Positions 19,901-33,720 of a DNA stretch of 64,000 nucleotides are shown one piece after another (position 1 is the first letter of the stretch; each line of letters opens with the position of its first letter). The DNA is from Acanthochlamys bracteata. Its lineage: Eukaryota; Streptophyta; Magnoliopsida; Pandanales; Velloziaceae. The notes under the pieces were generated by a model, which saw only the letters and a program-made list of their open reading frames with translations, ran no database searches and was not told the origin of the DNA. The translations under genes and the position numbers were made by a program. Location: contig CM034128.1 in NCBI GenBank assembly GCA_019914995.1, positions 2,854,501 to 2,918,500 on the forward strand. Reading direction: 5' to 3'.

Positions 19901-22900
19901 AGAAAACAGCTGTATTGTGGTAGGTTGATTTGGTTATTTGAATATGCTTATTTTTGGCATCTCTGTTGTGCCTTTAGCTGCACAACAGAGCTTTACTAAG
20001 TATAGCCCCTCGGACCATGCACTATGTCTTTGTTGACAAGCTATGGAACCTTGTGTTCCAGTGCATTGGATAGCAGAAGGGCTGTTGTCAGATGGCTGCT
20101 ATGAACGATGACCCGCAACTTGCATGGGCAGTGCAGGAGGAATTAGAAACTTTGTTAGATGACTCTGGGCATTTACCAACACTCGCATTCCTATATGCCA
20201 GTAAAGGAATGCAATCAAAAGCTCTTGCCATCTGGCGAGTACTATCTAGAAACTACTCAACTGGATTCTGGAGAGATCCTTCAGCTTCATCAAGTGTCGA
20301 GTCTCTGGACAAGAATGAAGATGTGATATCTAGGCAGAGAGCTGCCGCTGTTGAAGCATCAAAACTGCTTCAGGAATCATCTGATCAAGATCTAGTTTTG
20401 GAACATCTTGGATGGGTCTGATTTCTAACTACGTGATACTACTGAGTGACCCTACTGTTTACTTCTCTTTTTGCCATATTATCATTAGATCTTCTTGTTT
20501 GCATGTCAGATTGCAGATGTTGACGATGAACTTGCAGTCGTGATATTAACATCAAATAAAAGAGCCATTCAGCTTTCTCCAGGTAATGTCATGATCCAGA
20601 CAAATCTATGCTCTAAATTTCTATGTATGTTTTTTCTTATGAATTGCAATTTCCATAATGTTTTTTTTATTTTAATTCTGGTGATTGAATTGCTGTATAA
20701 AACCTACACTGCATAGGAACACATAGTATAAGTTGCAAATTATATTAAGCAAGATCCTGCAAAACTTGTGCTGCATATAGTAAAAACACTTTGTGCTCTA
20801 ACTAGTTTGAGATTTCTTGAGTAGAAATTTTTCTAAGGAAGCTAGTTGATGTACTGCTCTGGGTTCCTCTTGCTTTATAAGCTCTTCATAGTATTTATTC
20901 TACTCTATGATCATTCTCACATTATCTTTCTTTTCTGATTGATTTCTTTTAACCTATGTTGAACTCTTCATCTATCTGAATATCAGATTCCCTAAGGATA
21001 TTTAGATGCAGATGGAACATAATCAAGTTATGATTGCCATGAAATGAGTAAACAAAGAAACATCTGTATATGGGGGATAAATCTATTTAAATGCATAAAT
21101 ACATGCTGCATGGATGTGTTCTTTTGCTAGTTGTTTCAATCGTTTTGAACTCAGTAATCCTTTCTAGTGTTCCATGTGTGCATCTATCGTACAGAATTTT
21201 CTGATAGATAGAAACATCAAATATTTCTTCATTCTTGTCTGTTTCAGATTAGCTACTGGTTCATTTGGAATCTCCTAGTTATTGATTTGATGAACGTACT
21301 TTCGTAAAGATAATTTTTGTTTGCAAATTTTGTTTGATAATTTGTTTAATTTGGTGAACCTTTCTCTAGCTTTGACTTTCCAGATGATAGTTCTTTTTCT
21401 GATTTCAGCACTATTGATGTTTCTTATGTCGTAATCCTTGGGTTCTGTCAATTTCCGACAAGTGTTGTTCTTCTTTTCCATGCTTGCATAATCTTGTCCT
21501 TTTAGTGTTTCTTGTAGAGTATAACTTTGGTCACATAGTCAAGCTTTTGTTATATGATGTGATTTCCGTTTCATTCTTTCTGCAGAAGAAGTGCTTGCTG
21601 CAATTGACAGCAAAAAAGTTGATGTTCTTCAAAGGTATGATTGTTGCAGAAATAATTTGTAATCTTACCATTCCACTTAGACTAGTTTCTGCTTCTATGT
21701 AGTCCATGCATGGTATTTTGGTTGATTTGGTTTTTCAGCTTTTCACGTCATCGGTATTGAACTAAAACTAAATATACTTTCTATAAGTCACCCGTATATC
21801 CATAGTCAAAAGGTTGACTATTTTGAGATTCCAGAAATGGTAGCTGGTAGTTATAGGCCTTTCTAAAACATGCTTTTTACTGTTTTACAGCACTTATTTT
21901 GTTGAATGCCAGTGTAAATTACTGCACATGCCTGCCTCATTTGCATGCTACATTACTTGTCTTCATGTGTAGAAGTGGATGCGTTGTTGGCTACTGGATA
22001 ATGTAGTTCTACTTTCTTAATTAGATACTTGCAGTGGTTGATTGAGGACCAAGATTGTGATGATACTCGGTTCCACACTCTCTATGCTCTTTCTCTGGCA
22101 CAATCAGCTCTTGAAGCATATGAAGTGAACTGGAAAAGTGAGCATGCTGATGCTACGGGCATCAATCATGTGCATGCTTCTATTATACATAACATAAAAG
22201 TAGATGAACATAGAGAAAAGTTGCAGCAATTCTTGGAGGATTCCGACTTGTATGATCCTGAGGAGGTGCTGTATGTGATAGAAGGATCAGAGCTATGGCT
22301 GGAAAAGGTTCTGCCTCCTATTTACTTTCTTTCTTTTGATGTAGTTAACATGAGTGGTGATGACTACTATGGGTTCTCATTCATGAAGTCTTGCACTTGT
22401 AGCGATCAGTATCCTTTTATATGATCTTGTCAGATGGAAATTCTTAGAGTGAGAAAGTATGCTTTGAGAAATCGAGAACCCAATATGTGAAAGTATGCAG
22501 GCTGAAGGCAATTTTTTAGTGCCTCATGATCTAAATATTTGGTGATTTATGACCATCTTCTCGGTTTCAGAAGTTTTTCTAGTTTTTTTCTGTTAAAGAA
22601 AATGAATCCTTTTTAAAAGTGCTAGTTATTCTTTTGTCTAAATAATAGCAGTACCACACACATGCTATGTGGTCTATGTAAGGTATGAGTTGCTTGAAGC
22701 TTTTGAATGGAGTTTACTTCATGCATGTAGTCGGTAGGTTGAATGAGCTTTTGAAGAAATAATACCTTCCAAAGATTAATGTAGCCAATCCCATTCAGTA
22801 GGATAAAGGTTGAGGCTGTTTCTGTAAGCTTTTATGGTTTAGTGTGTTCATGTTTATATGCCAGAGGTAGGGGAGAATATGATTCAGTGGTGATTAACTT

Positions 22901-25256
22901 TTGATTCTTTCTTTCCTTCGTTTTTTTTTTTTTTTTTTTTTTGTGGCGATTTTAAGTACCCTGAAGCCTATAGATAAGTCTCGTATAGATACGTCTAGTA
23001 ACATGCACATAGGCCGGTGTTACCTATATATTTACTGTTTCCAGAGTAATCTGTAGTATCTTGTAAGAGTGCAATTTACTTGTTGAGGAGTACAAGTAGG
23101 TCTTTGTCATGTTTTAGCATCCTGCGACCAATGGTGTTAGGACATCCTTTATTTTCTTTGAGCAAGCGCTGATTTAATACATACTTGCTTTTGCACCTCA
23201 AACAGGCAATCCTTTACAAGAAAATGGGCCATGAGTCTCAGGCGCTGCAGATACTGGCCCTGTAAGCCATCCTAGATGGTCATATGTCTAAATGTGTTTC
23301 AGAAACTTTTGCAGTGAGTATTTTGTGTATATTTCTTAAGCTCTTTGTTTGTGATGTTGATATGTTGATTGAAGAAAGCTGGAAGATAGTGAAGCAGCTG
23401 AGCAATATTGTGCCGAGATTGGTAGAAATGATGCATATATGCAGTGAGTTTTTTTGCTTCAACAAGTTGCTTGTGAGTTTTACATTAACAGAATAGCAGA
23501 TGCTGAGTTGGCACTCTCTCTTATATCAGGTTGCTGGATATGTATTTAAACCCACATGGCGGGAAGCCACCAATGTTTAAGGCTGCAGTTCGTCTTCTTC
23601 ATAATCATGGAGAAACGCTTGATCCCCTTCAAGTCCTGGAGGTAGGAAACCTTCTACTGTTCTGTAATGTAACACTTAACCATATTAGATTAATGAGAAT
23701 GAATGCAAATAGCTTGACTTAGGTTTTGATGATATAGCTAGACCATGACAACACAATAGTAAGGTTACCTGCTTAGATTATACAGGTAAGTGCTGGAATT
23801 ATGTGGTTCACCAACCCGTAGAGACTCATGATAGTATACATTCATAAGCTAAAAATGTGCTTTATCGTTATCCTTTGGTGTATTGATTTTGGCTCTCCAT
23901 ATGTGTTAGACAAAACAAAAGGGAAATTTCATAAAAATCAGATGTCTCTTATCTATAAATCTTGATTGAACCACGTTAAGTAAACTAGATATTTTCTTTT
24001 TTTTATATTTCAAAGGAAATATTTAGTCTATTTCTGCCTTAGCATTAATATACCATCTGCTTATTGGAAAATCATTATTAACTCATTATCTTCTTATATT
24101 TTCTTTCTTTGTCTACCTCTTTCTGTGCCTTTACATCCTCAAAATTAGATGCCTGAGTGTTAGATGTCTGTTTTTCTTAATATTGTAGTGCTGGGAGTGT
24201 GTTCGTTCGTTTTAACTGTGTTAGATAATATTTTACTTTTATAAACTTTATAATCCAGTTGTAGAAATGTTCTTAACGTGCTGGTCACATGTTGTTGCTG
24301 GTTGCCAATTGTTTCATGTTGTTGTGATTAGGACCTAAAAGATTGTGCCAACCAGTGACAATCTGTATATTAAATTGAATCTATATAATAGTCTTTCTCT
24401 TATTAATGTCCACTGTAGCTTTTGGTAAGTTATGTGCACTTCTATTGTAGAAACTGTCACCTAGCATGCCTCTCCAGCTTGCCTCAGACACCATATTAAG
24501 AATGTTGAGAGCTCGAGTTCATCATCATCGCCAAGGACAGGTACTGACAGACATTTCCAGTTGCTTTCAGGTTATTCTTTTTTAGTATCTGTTAATCAGT
24601 AGATGCTTTAATGTTCAATATCATTGTCACAATTGGAAATTGTCTGTGTATTAGAACTTATTTAAACCTGCAGTTCTTGACATTTTATAGAAGTTTGGCT
24701 GTGCATTTGTTTTAAATGCTCCGCATCTACTGATGTCTGGACTAAAATGTGGAACCATTGTATTTCTGTTAGATATGAAACCAACTGATTGAATATATCT
24801 CTGGTAGATTGTTCACAAAGTCTCTCAAGCTATAAGTCTTGATTCACGGATGGCAAGACTAGAAGAAAGAATGAGATATGTTCAAATACATGATGAGAGC
24901 ATTTGTGATTCTTGTCATTCACGTCTTGGCACGAAGCTCTTTGCGATGTATCCAGATGATTCTGTTGTTTGTTACAAGGTAATTTGACAATTTTGCATCA
25001 GTCTCACCATGCACATACAAAATTATGGATTTTTACATGTTATGAAAAATACTAAAGGAACAGCACTGATACATAGCTCAAATATGAACTGGATTCTAAA
25101 TAGGTTACGCTCAGGTTTTAGTTTCTTACTCTAAATTGTTTGGGTATGTCACTTTTTGTTTAGTGTTATCGTCATCTTGGAGTCTCAACATCAGCTCGTG
25201 GTCGCAACTTCAAGCAAGATCCCATCTTTAAGCCTGGTTGGCTAGTCAACAGATGA
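16995..25256 (+). CDS. VPS3: VPS3/TGFBRAP1-like vacuolar sorting protein (CORVET subunit), 14 exons, ~1011 aa
   Basis: Exons joining in frame: 16995-18140, 18491-18766, 19498-19694, 19778-19919, 20137-20415, 20510-20582, 21586-21634, 22025-22307, 23206-23261, 23375-23443, 23530-23641, 24451-24540, 24808-24978 and 25164-25256. The product matches the plant VPS39/TGFBRAP1 family member that acts as VPS3 in the CORVET tether, which brings Rab5-positive endosomes together before vacuole delivery. The N-terminal ~330 residues form a CNH/beta-propeller-like domain, starting RTVLEPFAELNLADLSGLP. The middle is a long alpha-solenoid with the family EELETLLDDSGHLPTLAFLY segment. The C-terminus holds a zinc-binding CX2C...CX2C pair (Cys957/960 and Cys979/982; CDSCHSRLG, CYKCYRHLG). 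Two in-frame ATGs lie six codons apart (16995 and 17013), and which is used cannot be decided here. Arabidopsis VPS3 is of similar length. Intron phases all agree. Exons 6, 7, 9 and 10 are short (49-73 bases). Confidence 0.93.
22921..22942. repeat. Poly-T tract in a VPS3 intron
   Basis: A run of 22 T inside the intron between exons 8 and 9. On the minus strand it could be the A-tail of a retroposed sequence, but nothing recognisable adjoins it. Confidence 0.8.
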
Positions 25257-26304
25257 TTGTAACTGTAGGCCATCAATATCCTTCTGAAATGGGGTTTTGA
25301 TAATATCTGGTCTCACTTTTGGACCTTAATCAAGCTGCCCAAGTGAATTGGTGTTTCTCAATGAACATCTATGATTCTCTTGAGAACAGATTGCGGACTC
25401 TGTAAGCATCCAAAGCCAAAAAGGAAGGAAAATCAAGTAGCGTCCTCCATTTTCGACCCCACAAAGTGGCAAATTCAAGCTGCAATGGTGAAACATCTTC
25501 GAGGCTATCGCAAATGACTATGTTTGTTGCAGTTAACAAGCTCCTGGAACGTATACCTGTAGGGCGCATTCTCCAGTTGTATAATAACTCAACCTTAATG
25601 GATTCAGCAAACCTATGTAATTTTGCTGTATTATTGGATGAGGTGGTTCTGATGAATTTAGGTGTGCACCTTCTTTAATTAAAAAATTCTCTTTTGTGCG
25701 TCTGTGCTGTGATTCTAAACTTGTCTAAGACCTGCTCCTTTGCAGAAGTAAGACCATATTTGGGAAGCTTTTTTCAAAAAAAATTTTATTTTATATTTTT
25801 TAATAATCAGAATTTTTAAAAAGAATTTTAATAATACAGAAAAATTTAATCGTTGCGAATTTTTTATTAATTATTTTAATTATATTTTGAAGTAAAAAAA
25901 TGATTTATTTTTAAAAAAATTTAAAATTTTCTTTTTTGAAATTTTTTCTCAATAAGTATTTCTAAATATCTCCTAAGAATAATTGCCACCTGTAAGGTGT
26001 ATTAGTTTGGGCTTATCAGCTTCTTATACCCCAAATACATAAATAAATAAATATAATGGGCTACCTTTACAGATCTGTAAAACCTCTTAAAGGCCTATTT
26101 TTGTTGAAACCCATACAATAGGCCCATTTAGTTCCCTGGCTTGGGGAGAAGGGCAGTCCAGGTCTACTCTTGGCTCTTCTTATAACCCCAAATACAAGCG
26201 AAGCTCTCAATCGAGCTTTCAGTCTTTCATCATCAACCTGCTTTGCTCTCGATTTCATCTGTTGATCTCACAGAAACAGATCAATCAAACCAAAACAAAA
26301 AATC
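25257..26304. other. VPS3 3' UTR, AT-rich MITE-like tract, PBG1 promoter and leader
   Basis: About 25257-25740 is the likely 3' UTR of the VPS3-like gene. About 25762-25975 is almost pure A and T. It is flanked by ATATTTGGGAAGC on the left and the inverted near-match TATTTCTAAATAT on the right, which suggests a MITE with imperfect inverted ends. The rest leads into the proteasome gene leader, with no other coding signal. Confidence 0.5.
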
Positions 26305-29300
26305 ATGGATGTAAGTTCAATTCGATCTCCTTCCAATTTTTTCTTCGATCGGTTCTTTTTTATGTCGGTTTGAAATTTGTTTAAACTGAATTTTCAACTG
26401 AAAATTTGGATTTCTTGGGCTCGATTTCAGGCACTCACTGTTCCCTTCGCCGATGGACCGGCTGCGGTTGCAGAAAACTCCGCGGAGTCCGAGAGGACGC
26501 TGTAATTCTTCCCCAAAACTCTAAAACTTTACCTCTTTAATTTAATTCTGCTAAACTTTGATGTCAATAGACCTGATTAGTGTTGTAACTTGTTTAAATT
26601 TCTTGGATTTAGTTAAGTTATTTCAAGTAATTCGTTTTGTGTATATTCATCTTTTCTAATTCTTGCAATTGTTGATGATTTTATTTGTTTCTTTAGTGTG
26701 AAAATGCCAAGTTGACGGGAATTTAATTTGCATTAACGTAAACTTTAAATCTTTTGTCACTGATTAGAATAATTTTATTTGAACTAAGAACTAATGGTGC
26801 AACTTTTGGATTTTATGTATAGGAGCCCCTATGTAACTGGCTCAGCAGTTTTAGCAATGAAGTATAAGGATGGAATCATATTTGCTTCTGATACAGGAGG
26901 TATACTCGTCTATCTTGCTCTAAGATCAACTGCAATCATCAATTGTCCCTATTTTCATTTCCTAGATGGTTTTCATGAATATTTCAACCACAAATACCTA
27001 TTTTGATGCATACCCAAAACTCTGATTGTATAGTACTTTTTAAACTGAAAGATCTACTTCTTTAGGCTGTAACTGTATAGATGAGGGCAAGCATTTGGCA
27101 TCATGTATTTGCCTATGGATGAGTGAGAGTTGAAATGGCACAGCTAGTTGGCTTTTCACCCAGTGCTCTGCATTGGCTTTCTCAGAATTTAGGTTAGAAT
27201 AGAGGGAATCAGAAGAGAAGAGTGCTTGACTAGGGAATAAATAGTGCAGCCATAGGCAGGTCACTAGGAGATGAAAATGAGAGGGCCAAAACATTAAATC
27301 TTTCAAACTTTATAAAGAAGTTTAAAATAGTGGAATTGCAAATCCTAGGCAGATTTAATGAGCGAAAGTGGGTGTTAATTAGAGTTGATAAGTCCTCATT
27401 TAAGAGTCAAATGAGTTAGCACAGTACATTTGCAATACAACAACCAAAATGTTGGTTCCATTAGTTATTCATGCTTGTGGTAACCATGGATATCGATATA
27501 GATATTCTTCATGTATGTATAGGAAAAGAAATGAAGCTAAACAAGAAATCATCTGCGCTTCTAAATTAGGAAAAATTGTTGATATCTCCAGATTCTTTTG
27601 AAGTCTTAAAATAGAATTATGGAGAATTTACTAGTTTATGTATTATGACCCAAATAATAATTGACAATTGTGGATGTCACAAAATCAGAATATTTGGTAG
27701 ATGCTTCTTTTATCTACAGTATGTATAGTTGACTAAGGAAAGTAGGAAAGAAGTATTTCCAAGTTATTGGAATAAGACTATTGAGTTTACATAGATTTGG
27801 TAAATTATGCGGAGTTGGACCTTTGTGATTGCTTTCCATTATGTAGTCATCTGAAATTTATTGGATTCACTTTCTTGTTGTCCTACAGTAGCGCTTTACT
27901 CTTCTCTTCTCTTTCATCATCCTGAGAAGTTCAAAAAGTTTTATGAATAGATTTAGTTATCTACTCTCCTAATCTTTTTGTATTCTGTGATATCAGGTTC
28001 TTATGGATCTACAATAAGGTACAAAAGTGTCGAGCGTATCAAGCCTGTTGGTAAACATACTATCATTAGTGGAAGTGGAGAAATTAGTGACTTTCAGGAG
28101 ATTATGAAGTATCTTGATGAGCTCATGTAAGCAGTTTGCGACAGTAATTGTATAATTGATTCATAATTCTACTTTTGTCTATCTTTCTGTTAAAGATTTT
28201 GAAATTTACTATCATCCTTTTCTCTTTTTCTCGGTTGTTTGATATAGTAGCTAGTTGCAAACAATCTACTGTTTCTAACGTTTATTCTTTTCTCTTAGTT
28301 TGTATGATAATATGTGGGATGATGGTAACTCGCTTGGTCCAAAGGAGGTTCATAATTATCTAAATCGTGTCATGTATAATAGACGCAACAAGTTTAATCC
28401 TCTCTGGAACACCCTCGTACTAGGGGGAGTAAAGAATGGGCAGAAATATCTTGGCATGGTAAACTTTTGGACAACTGTTTTGTTTTAAGACCTATTTAAG
28501 TTTCTATATGGAGCTAACGTGTAAGCTGTAAAGTTCTAATAATATACCTACATATGATCTAGGTGACGATGATTGGCACACATTTTGAGGAAAACCATGT
28601 TGCTACTGGTCTTGGAAGTCATCTTGCACGACCACTTCTTCGGAATGGGTGGAAAGAGGACTTGACCTTTGAAGAGGCTGTAAAACTTTTGGAAGAATGC
28701 CTACTTGTGCTCGTCTATCGTGATAGGTCCGCTCTCAACAAGTTTCAGGTATATCTCTTTGCTATACACTTTTTGCAAATTAATGGTTGTCCCTAGATCT
28801 GTAGATGGCGTGTTTCTTGTATAACATCTTGTTGTTTTAAAGTAATTCCTCAGCTGCTTGTTTTGCAGGCTGCAGGAGCATTTTTGCTCAAAGATATTTC
28901 TTTGTATGTTATAGTTACTGAAGTGTTCATGGTTTAGCTGCGGTGTGGCCTTCATGTAGATTCTACCTCAAAGTTCCTCTCTAGAACTCGCCTGTTAAAG
29001 TTGTAATCATGGTTTGATTGTTGAAATTGGGAATTATCCATGTGAATCTGCTCAAGGCCTCTTTTTCACTTTTACTAGGAGATATATTTACGAAGTGTCC
29101 ATGTTGTGTTTGAGTTGTCAAATTTTGAAGGTTTAAGGTATCTAGATCATGTCAATATGCATTTTATAGTTATAGGAGCTTTTGAGTTGCTCTTTACATG
29201 TCAACTTCTGCAGTTCTTTTGCACATAAAAGTATATAGATGCTCTTTGCTATTTTTTCTAATTCAATTTCAACATTGCTGGTTGTGTGAATTTACATTAC

Positions 29301-29459
29301 ATTGCTGTATTCTCAATTCTAACAATCTTATTCATCTTTGTATAGATTGCCAAGATAACTGAAGAGGGAGCAACCATATATCAACCATACTCTTTGAAGA
29401 CATTCTGGGGATACAGCGCCTTCAAGAATCCAAGCAAAGGTGCTGAAGGAACTTGGTAG
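26305..29459 (+). CDS. PBG1: 20S proteasome subunit beta type-4 (beta-7), 7 coding exons, 247 aa
   Basis: Coding exons: 26305-26310 (only ATG GAT), 26431-26501, 26823-26899, 27997-28126, 28299-28458, 28563-28748 and 29346-29459. All junctions are GT..AG and in frame. The product matches plant PBG1, the beta-7 ring subunit of the 20S core particle in cytosol and nucleus. Recognisable blocks are the propeptide junction ERTLSPYVTG, MKYKDGIIFASDTGGSYGS, YDNMWDDGNSLGPKEVHNYL, VMYNRRNKFNPLWNTLVLGG and the C-terminal IAKITEEGATIYQPYSLK. As expected for beta-7 it lacks the GTTT processing site and the N-terminal catalytic threonine. Its role is structural, in locking the two beta rings during assembly, rather than proteolytic. 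Length equals the family norm (~246 aa). The 6-base first coding exon is the odd point, but frame and similarity both need it. The gene is probably constitutive. Confidence 0.95.
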
Positions 29460-30040
29460 TCTCACTGCATCCCGATGTTGAGGAAGCCCAATCGCCATGA
29501 TCAAAGTGTGCATCAGAAGACCTTGATTCTCATGTTTCCATATAGGATGGAAATATTAGCTGGAAACTGGTATAAAAAACTCGTGATGGTGTACCTTGTC
29601 AGGAATAGCTATCCACTTCTTTAGTTGCAAATAGTGCAGCGTCTTTAATTATGTGTTTATTTGCGTCTTGGATAATTTTATTCAGAATTTATCGTGAATT
29701 GGTGGATCACAAGCATATGTCTTTAATTTCTGAATGCAGTTGTCTTTTGCTTTATTATTACTTGTGATACTGTGATGTTGAAAATTTTCGTTTAGGACTT
29801 CGCTTCTGGTGGACACCAGTTTTACAATGTAAATTCATTTGTTCGCATTTTTGAGTAGATTAGTACGTTTCCATTGCATGTGCTTCTGACCTGTTTTGCT
29901 AACTTTGCAAGATTTTTGGGTTACTTCGCATCTCTATGTACGTAAATCGAATACAATGTGAATGTTCGAAATGAAGTATTTATCTGTAGCTACTACATAT
30001 GTTTTCAATGCAACAAGAACCATATACAATCAAGTGACTC
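29460..30040. other. PBG1 3' UTR and spacer
   Basis: Downstream DNA of the proteasome gene, facing the 3' end of the minus-strand endoglucanase pseudogene. No separate coding signal. Confidence 0.45.
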
Positions 30041-30921
30041 AGTGAGACTCAAGGCTTCCAGGGTGCTGGCCCTGGCGGCGGGGATGTTCCCGGATACGAT
30101 GGCGGCACAGAGTGTCTTATCAATACTGCTGCCTCCAGAGCCTGTTATCATACAAGGACTGCCAGTTTATCGGCTCAGTGTAGCCATATTGTTACGAGAA
30201 TCTTTGAATCCGTCGTACTTATCAGGGCCGCCAACCATGGCACCAATGATTGTATTGGGATTGGGCGCTTTGCCGTCCCTCCATTTCCACTCGGCTATGC
30301 TGGAATACTTCACTCCGTTGATAGGGATAGAAGCTCCCTTGCGGTGAACGTGCTTCAGGTTGTTCTTACCGTAGTGGCAGGCCTACAACATAGCTCATCT
30401 GCCTTGGGTTGTCCCCTAGTATATAATTTACCCGGAGCAATGTTGCGGAAAGATTATAAGTTTAACGAGTTTGAGAAAACTAAAGTGTAACTTTTTGGGG
30501 CCACACTACCACCCTGGGACGTTGCGCATTGAGGTAATCTGCATACAAGAGATGCCAAAAATGCGTTGCCAGCTACGTACTGCAACGCCTGCTGACTCCC
30601 GTGGTTCAACTGAATCATTCCTCCTCCATTTTTAAATATCAGAAACAAGTCAGCAGCCAAATTATTTGGTCAGTAGAGCTTTTTCCTGAAAGTGTTCAAT
30701 GATCAAGATAGGCACCTATGGTAAAGTTGAAGGCATTGAAGCGCTGTAGATCAGAGTACAGGTTGAGGTTTGTGGCGTTATGGTATTCCCTGAGCGATTC
30801 TTCATAAGGGTATCCAGGGTTCAAGAAGATCCGAAACCTTGTAAGCATAAGCTTGGCAGCAGGCAACTTCGTGTCCCAGCTCAGAACACTCAAATCCGGT
30901 ATTTGCCTAAACGCCTTGGCA

Positions 30922-30926
30922 TTCTT
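30922..30926. repeat. Target-site duplication of copia element (left)
   Basis: TTCTT directly left of the LTR, repeated at 34718-34722 on the right. A 5-bp duplication is standard for LTR retrotransposon integration. Confidence 0.88.
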
Positions 30927-31509
30927 TGTTGGAAATAGCGAGTGTGTTCGGTTGTCGATAGACGCAGCGAAAATATAAACACACTTAAGGATCTTGCTTA
31001 AGCAAATACGAGAATTGAGATAAGAGCAATACAACCACAAAAATAAGAGATTTACGTGGGAAAAAAACGAGAAAAATCATACGGGAAGACAAACTAGCTT
31101 TTAAGAAAATCACTAAACCAAAGCAATTACAAACTCTTGTGTTACACTTTAAGTGGGAACTCTCACTAGAATGTTTTGTTTATATCTCTCACACTTAATG
31201 TGAAAATGATCCTTTCTCATTTCTATCTTGTTCTCTCTTTCAAGCAAATGTCTCTCATTCATATATATAATGCCTCAAGAAGACTTTTGAACTTCCAAAC
31301 GGTTGTCCTTTCATCTTCCCACTAATTGTTCAAGTCCTTTGGTCTTCCATCTTCCAAAAGATGCTTCAAAGTCCTTGACCGTTGGCTTTCCAACTTCTTG
31401 GGTGATGATTCGTTTTTCTTGATCCTTGGCATTCCAATATGAATGCACATTTAAGTTATTGCATTCTAATGAACCACTAATTTATATAGTGGCTTTACAA
31501 TTTCTAACA
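30927..31509 (-). repeat. 3' LTR of the copia element
   Basis: TGTTGGAAAT...TTTCTAACA, 583 bp. It aligns end to end with 34135-34717. A polypurine stretch (AAGTGGGAGATT on the minus strand) directly precedes it, which makes it the 3' LTR. Confidence 0.92.
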
Positions 31510-31521
31510 AATCTCCCACTT
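31510..31521 (-). other. Polypurine tract of the copia element
   Basis: On the minus strand AAGTGGGAGATT lies directly before the 3' LTR, in the usual place for the plus-strand primer. Copia elements with this motif are common in plants. Confidence 0.7.
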
Positions 31522-31808
31522 AAAGACACTTTGTAAATTGCAATCCAAGAATAACAAGAAACCGATACGTAAGCGTCAAAATTCGATGACACTGAAAATA
31601 GGTACGATTGAGAGGAGCAGTACTAGCACGCATCCTAGCTGACTTCCTTTACCTCATACCGTTGCCTATCTTTCCCCGGTTCCATTGCTATCTTGAAGTG
31701 ATTTTCTTTCGGCTTTTTTGTACAATGGTCACATCCAATACTATTCTCCATTGTGGTTCCATATAAGGATCTACAAAATAAAAAATATATCAAGAGTTAC
31801 CGTCTCAG

Positions 31809-33720
31809 TCAAAGCATCCGCAGGGTTCCCTTTGGTAGAAATCTTGAGCATATTAATGCTCCCATTGAAAACAATCTCCTATCCAAATCACCTGCATAGT
31901 CTATATCAATAAACCCTTTGACAATAAACCTAAATCTTCTGTAACACAATACAGCATTCAAGGTTCCTTTCACATACCCAAGAATCCTTTTCACCTCCTT
32001 CCAAGGCTCAATGCCAGGACATGCCATGAATCTACTTACCACTCCCACTGCATGTGCAATGTCAGGCCGAGTGCAAATCATGGCATACATTAGGCTCCTA
32101 CTGCTGATGCATATGGTACCCGAGACATCTCTATCTTCTCTTGCTCCTGGCTAGGGGATAACAAAGAAGATAGTTTGAGACTAATAAAGAGTGGGATAGA
32201 TATCGCCTTACCACTATACATATTGAACCATTCCAACATTTTTCTCAGATAACTATTCTGAGACAGCCAAATCTCTCTATTGCTTCTATCTCGCAATATC
32301 TGCATCCCCAGGATTCTATTTGTCGGCTCCAAGTTCTTGGTATCGAATTCACTAGCCATTTGAGTTTTCAATTGTTGGATGCGATCCATGCTTGAACCTA
32401 CCACAAGCATATCATCCACATACAGCAGCAAGATGACAAATTCATCTCCCTTAAATCTCTTGATGTACACACAAGAGTCTGAGACCAGCTTGCTATATCC
32501 AAGGCTCCCGATACAAGAATCAAATATCTTACACCAACACCACAGTGCTTGCTTAAGCTCATATAGAGATTTGGCCAACCGACAAACCAGATCTTCCCTA
32601 CCTTTCACAGTAAAGCCTTCTGGCTGGACTATATATTTCTCCTCTTCAAACTCCCCGTGCAAAAATATTGTTTTGACATTGAGCTGTTCAAGATGGAGAA
32701 CTGATGATGCATACAGCGGTAAGACCACATTAAAACGTACCATTGGAGAGAAGATCTCATCAAAGTCGATCCCTTCCTTCTAGGCATAGCCCTTCACCTC
32801 CAGCCGAGCACAATACCGTCTTATTTGATCATTCCCGTCTCGCTTGATCTTGTAGATTCATTTATTTCCAATAGCCTTACGACTTTGGGGCAGAGGGACT
32901 AGCTCCCATGTCCTATTTTTATGAAGTGACTCAAACTCTTCCTGCATAGCTTCCATCCACAGAGACATATCTGGACTCTCCAGTGCTTCCTTGAGAGAAG
33001 ATGACTCTCCTTCTGTGAATAAACAATATGCAGATTGAGATAGCTTCATAAAATAGTTCTCATACCTCTAATGTGTGTTTCTTTTGCGAGTTGAACGCCT
33101 AAAGGATGTAGGCTTGGGAACTCCATTTTCTTTCATTTGCTCATCAGCTAGTTAAGGCTCCAGATTAGGATCGTCTTTTCTATTATTCTCCTCCAGTACC
33201 GACATGGTCACCACTGGGAGTGATGCCTCCTCCTCCATTACATCATCGCATTCAGTCACTCTTTGAAATTGGTCCTCCGCAAATATAACATCCCTGCTGA
33301 ATATAACCATATGGACAATGAGATCCCATAGGTAATACTCCAAATATCTTCAGTATATCATAGGCATCTTCCGAATTTAATCCTGCTGCTGAATCAAGTT
33401 CCGCCCGGGTCTTAAAGAATTTGTATACCTCAAAGACATCCGACTTCCTTCGGATTAGAAACATACAAGTTCCAGTCCGAGTGAAATAAGTCGAGCTTGT
33501 CTTTAAACTGAAAAGAATTTCCAAATCTTTCACAGTGCTGCTCACTGGTGACACACTACTCGCAGAAAGCAATTTTACCTCGGACAGTCCCGTCAGGAAC
33601 TTCCGATCACTGAGGATCTTCAAATCACGTCCCAAGATGTGCCCAAATTTTAAGTGCCACACTCGCGTGATATCCCCAATATTGTCCGATGCAACACAAA
33701 TATCTACTACACTCATGTCA
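31809..33720 (-). pseudogene. Copia pol remnant (pre-integrase, RT, RNase H)
   Basis: The minus strand carries VWHLKFGH (pre-integrase zinc region, about 33670), an integrase C-terminal trace near 33343-33270, a reverse transcriptase N-terminal block (SPDMSLWMEAMQEEFESLHKN and TWELVPLP, about 32980-32890), the RT core with QLNVKTIFLHGEFEEEKY, SLYELKQALWCW and the YVDD box (about 32690-32390), and an RNase H start (ICTRPDIAHAVG, about 32075). The conserved LNGDL/LHG motif is altered and several stops separate the parts, so no polyprotein can be made. Confidence 0.9.

Noticed and set aside
20092..20136. ATG at 20092 as a start or exon of the VPS3-like gene
   Set aside because: The 15 upstream codons (MAAMNDDPQLAWAVQ) are outside the family. 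The acceptor GTGCAG ends at 20136 and the exon begins at EELETLLDDSG.
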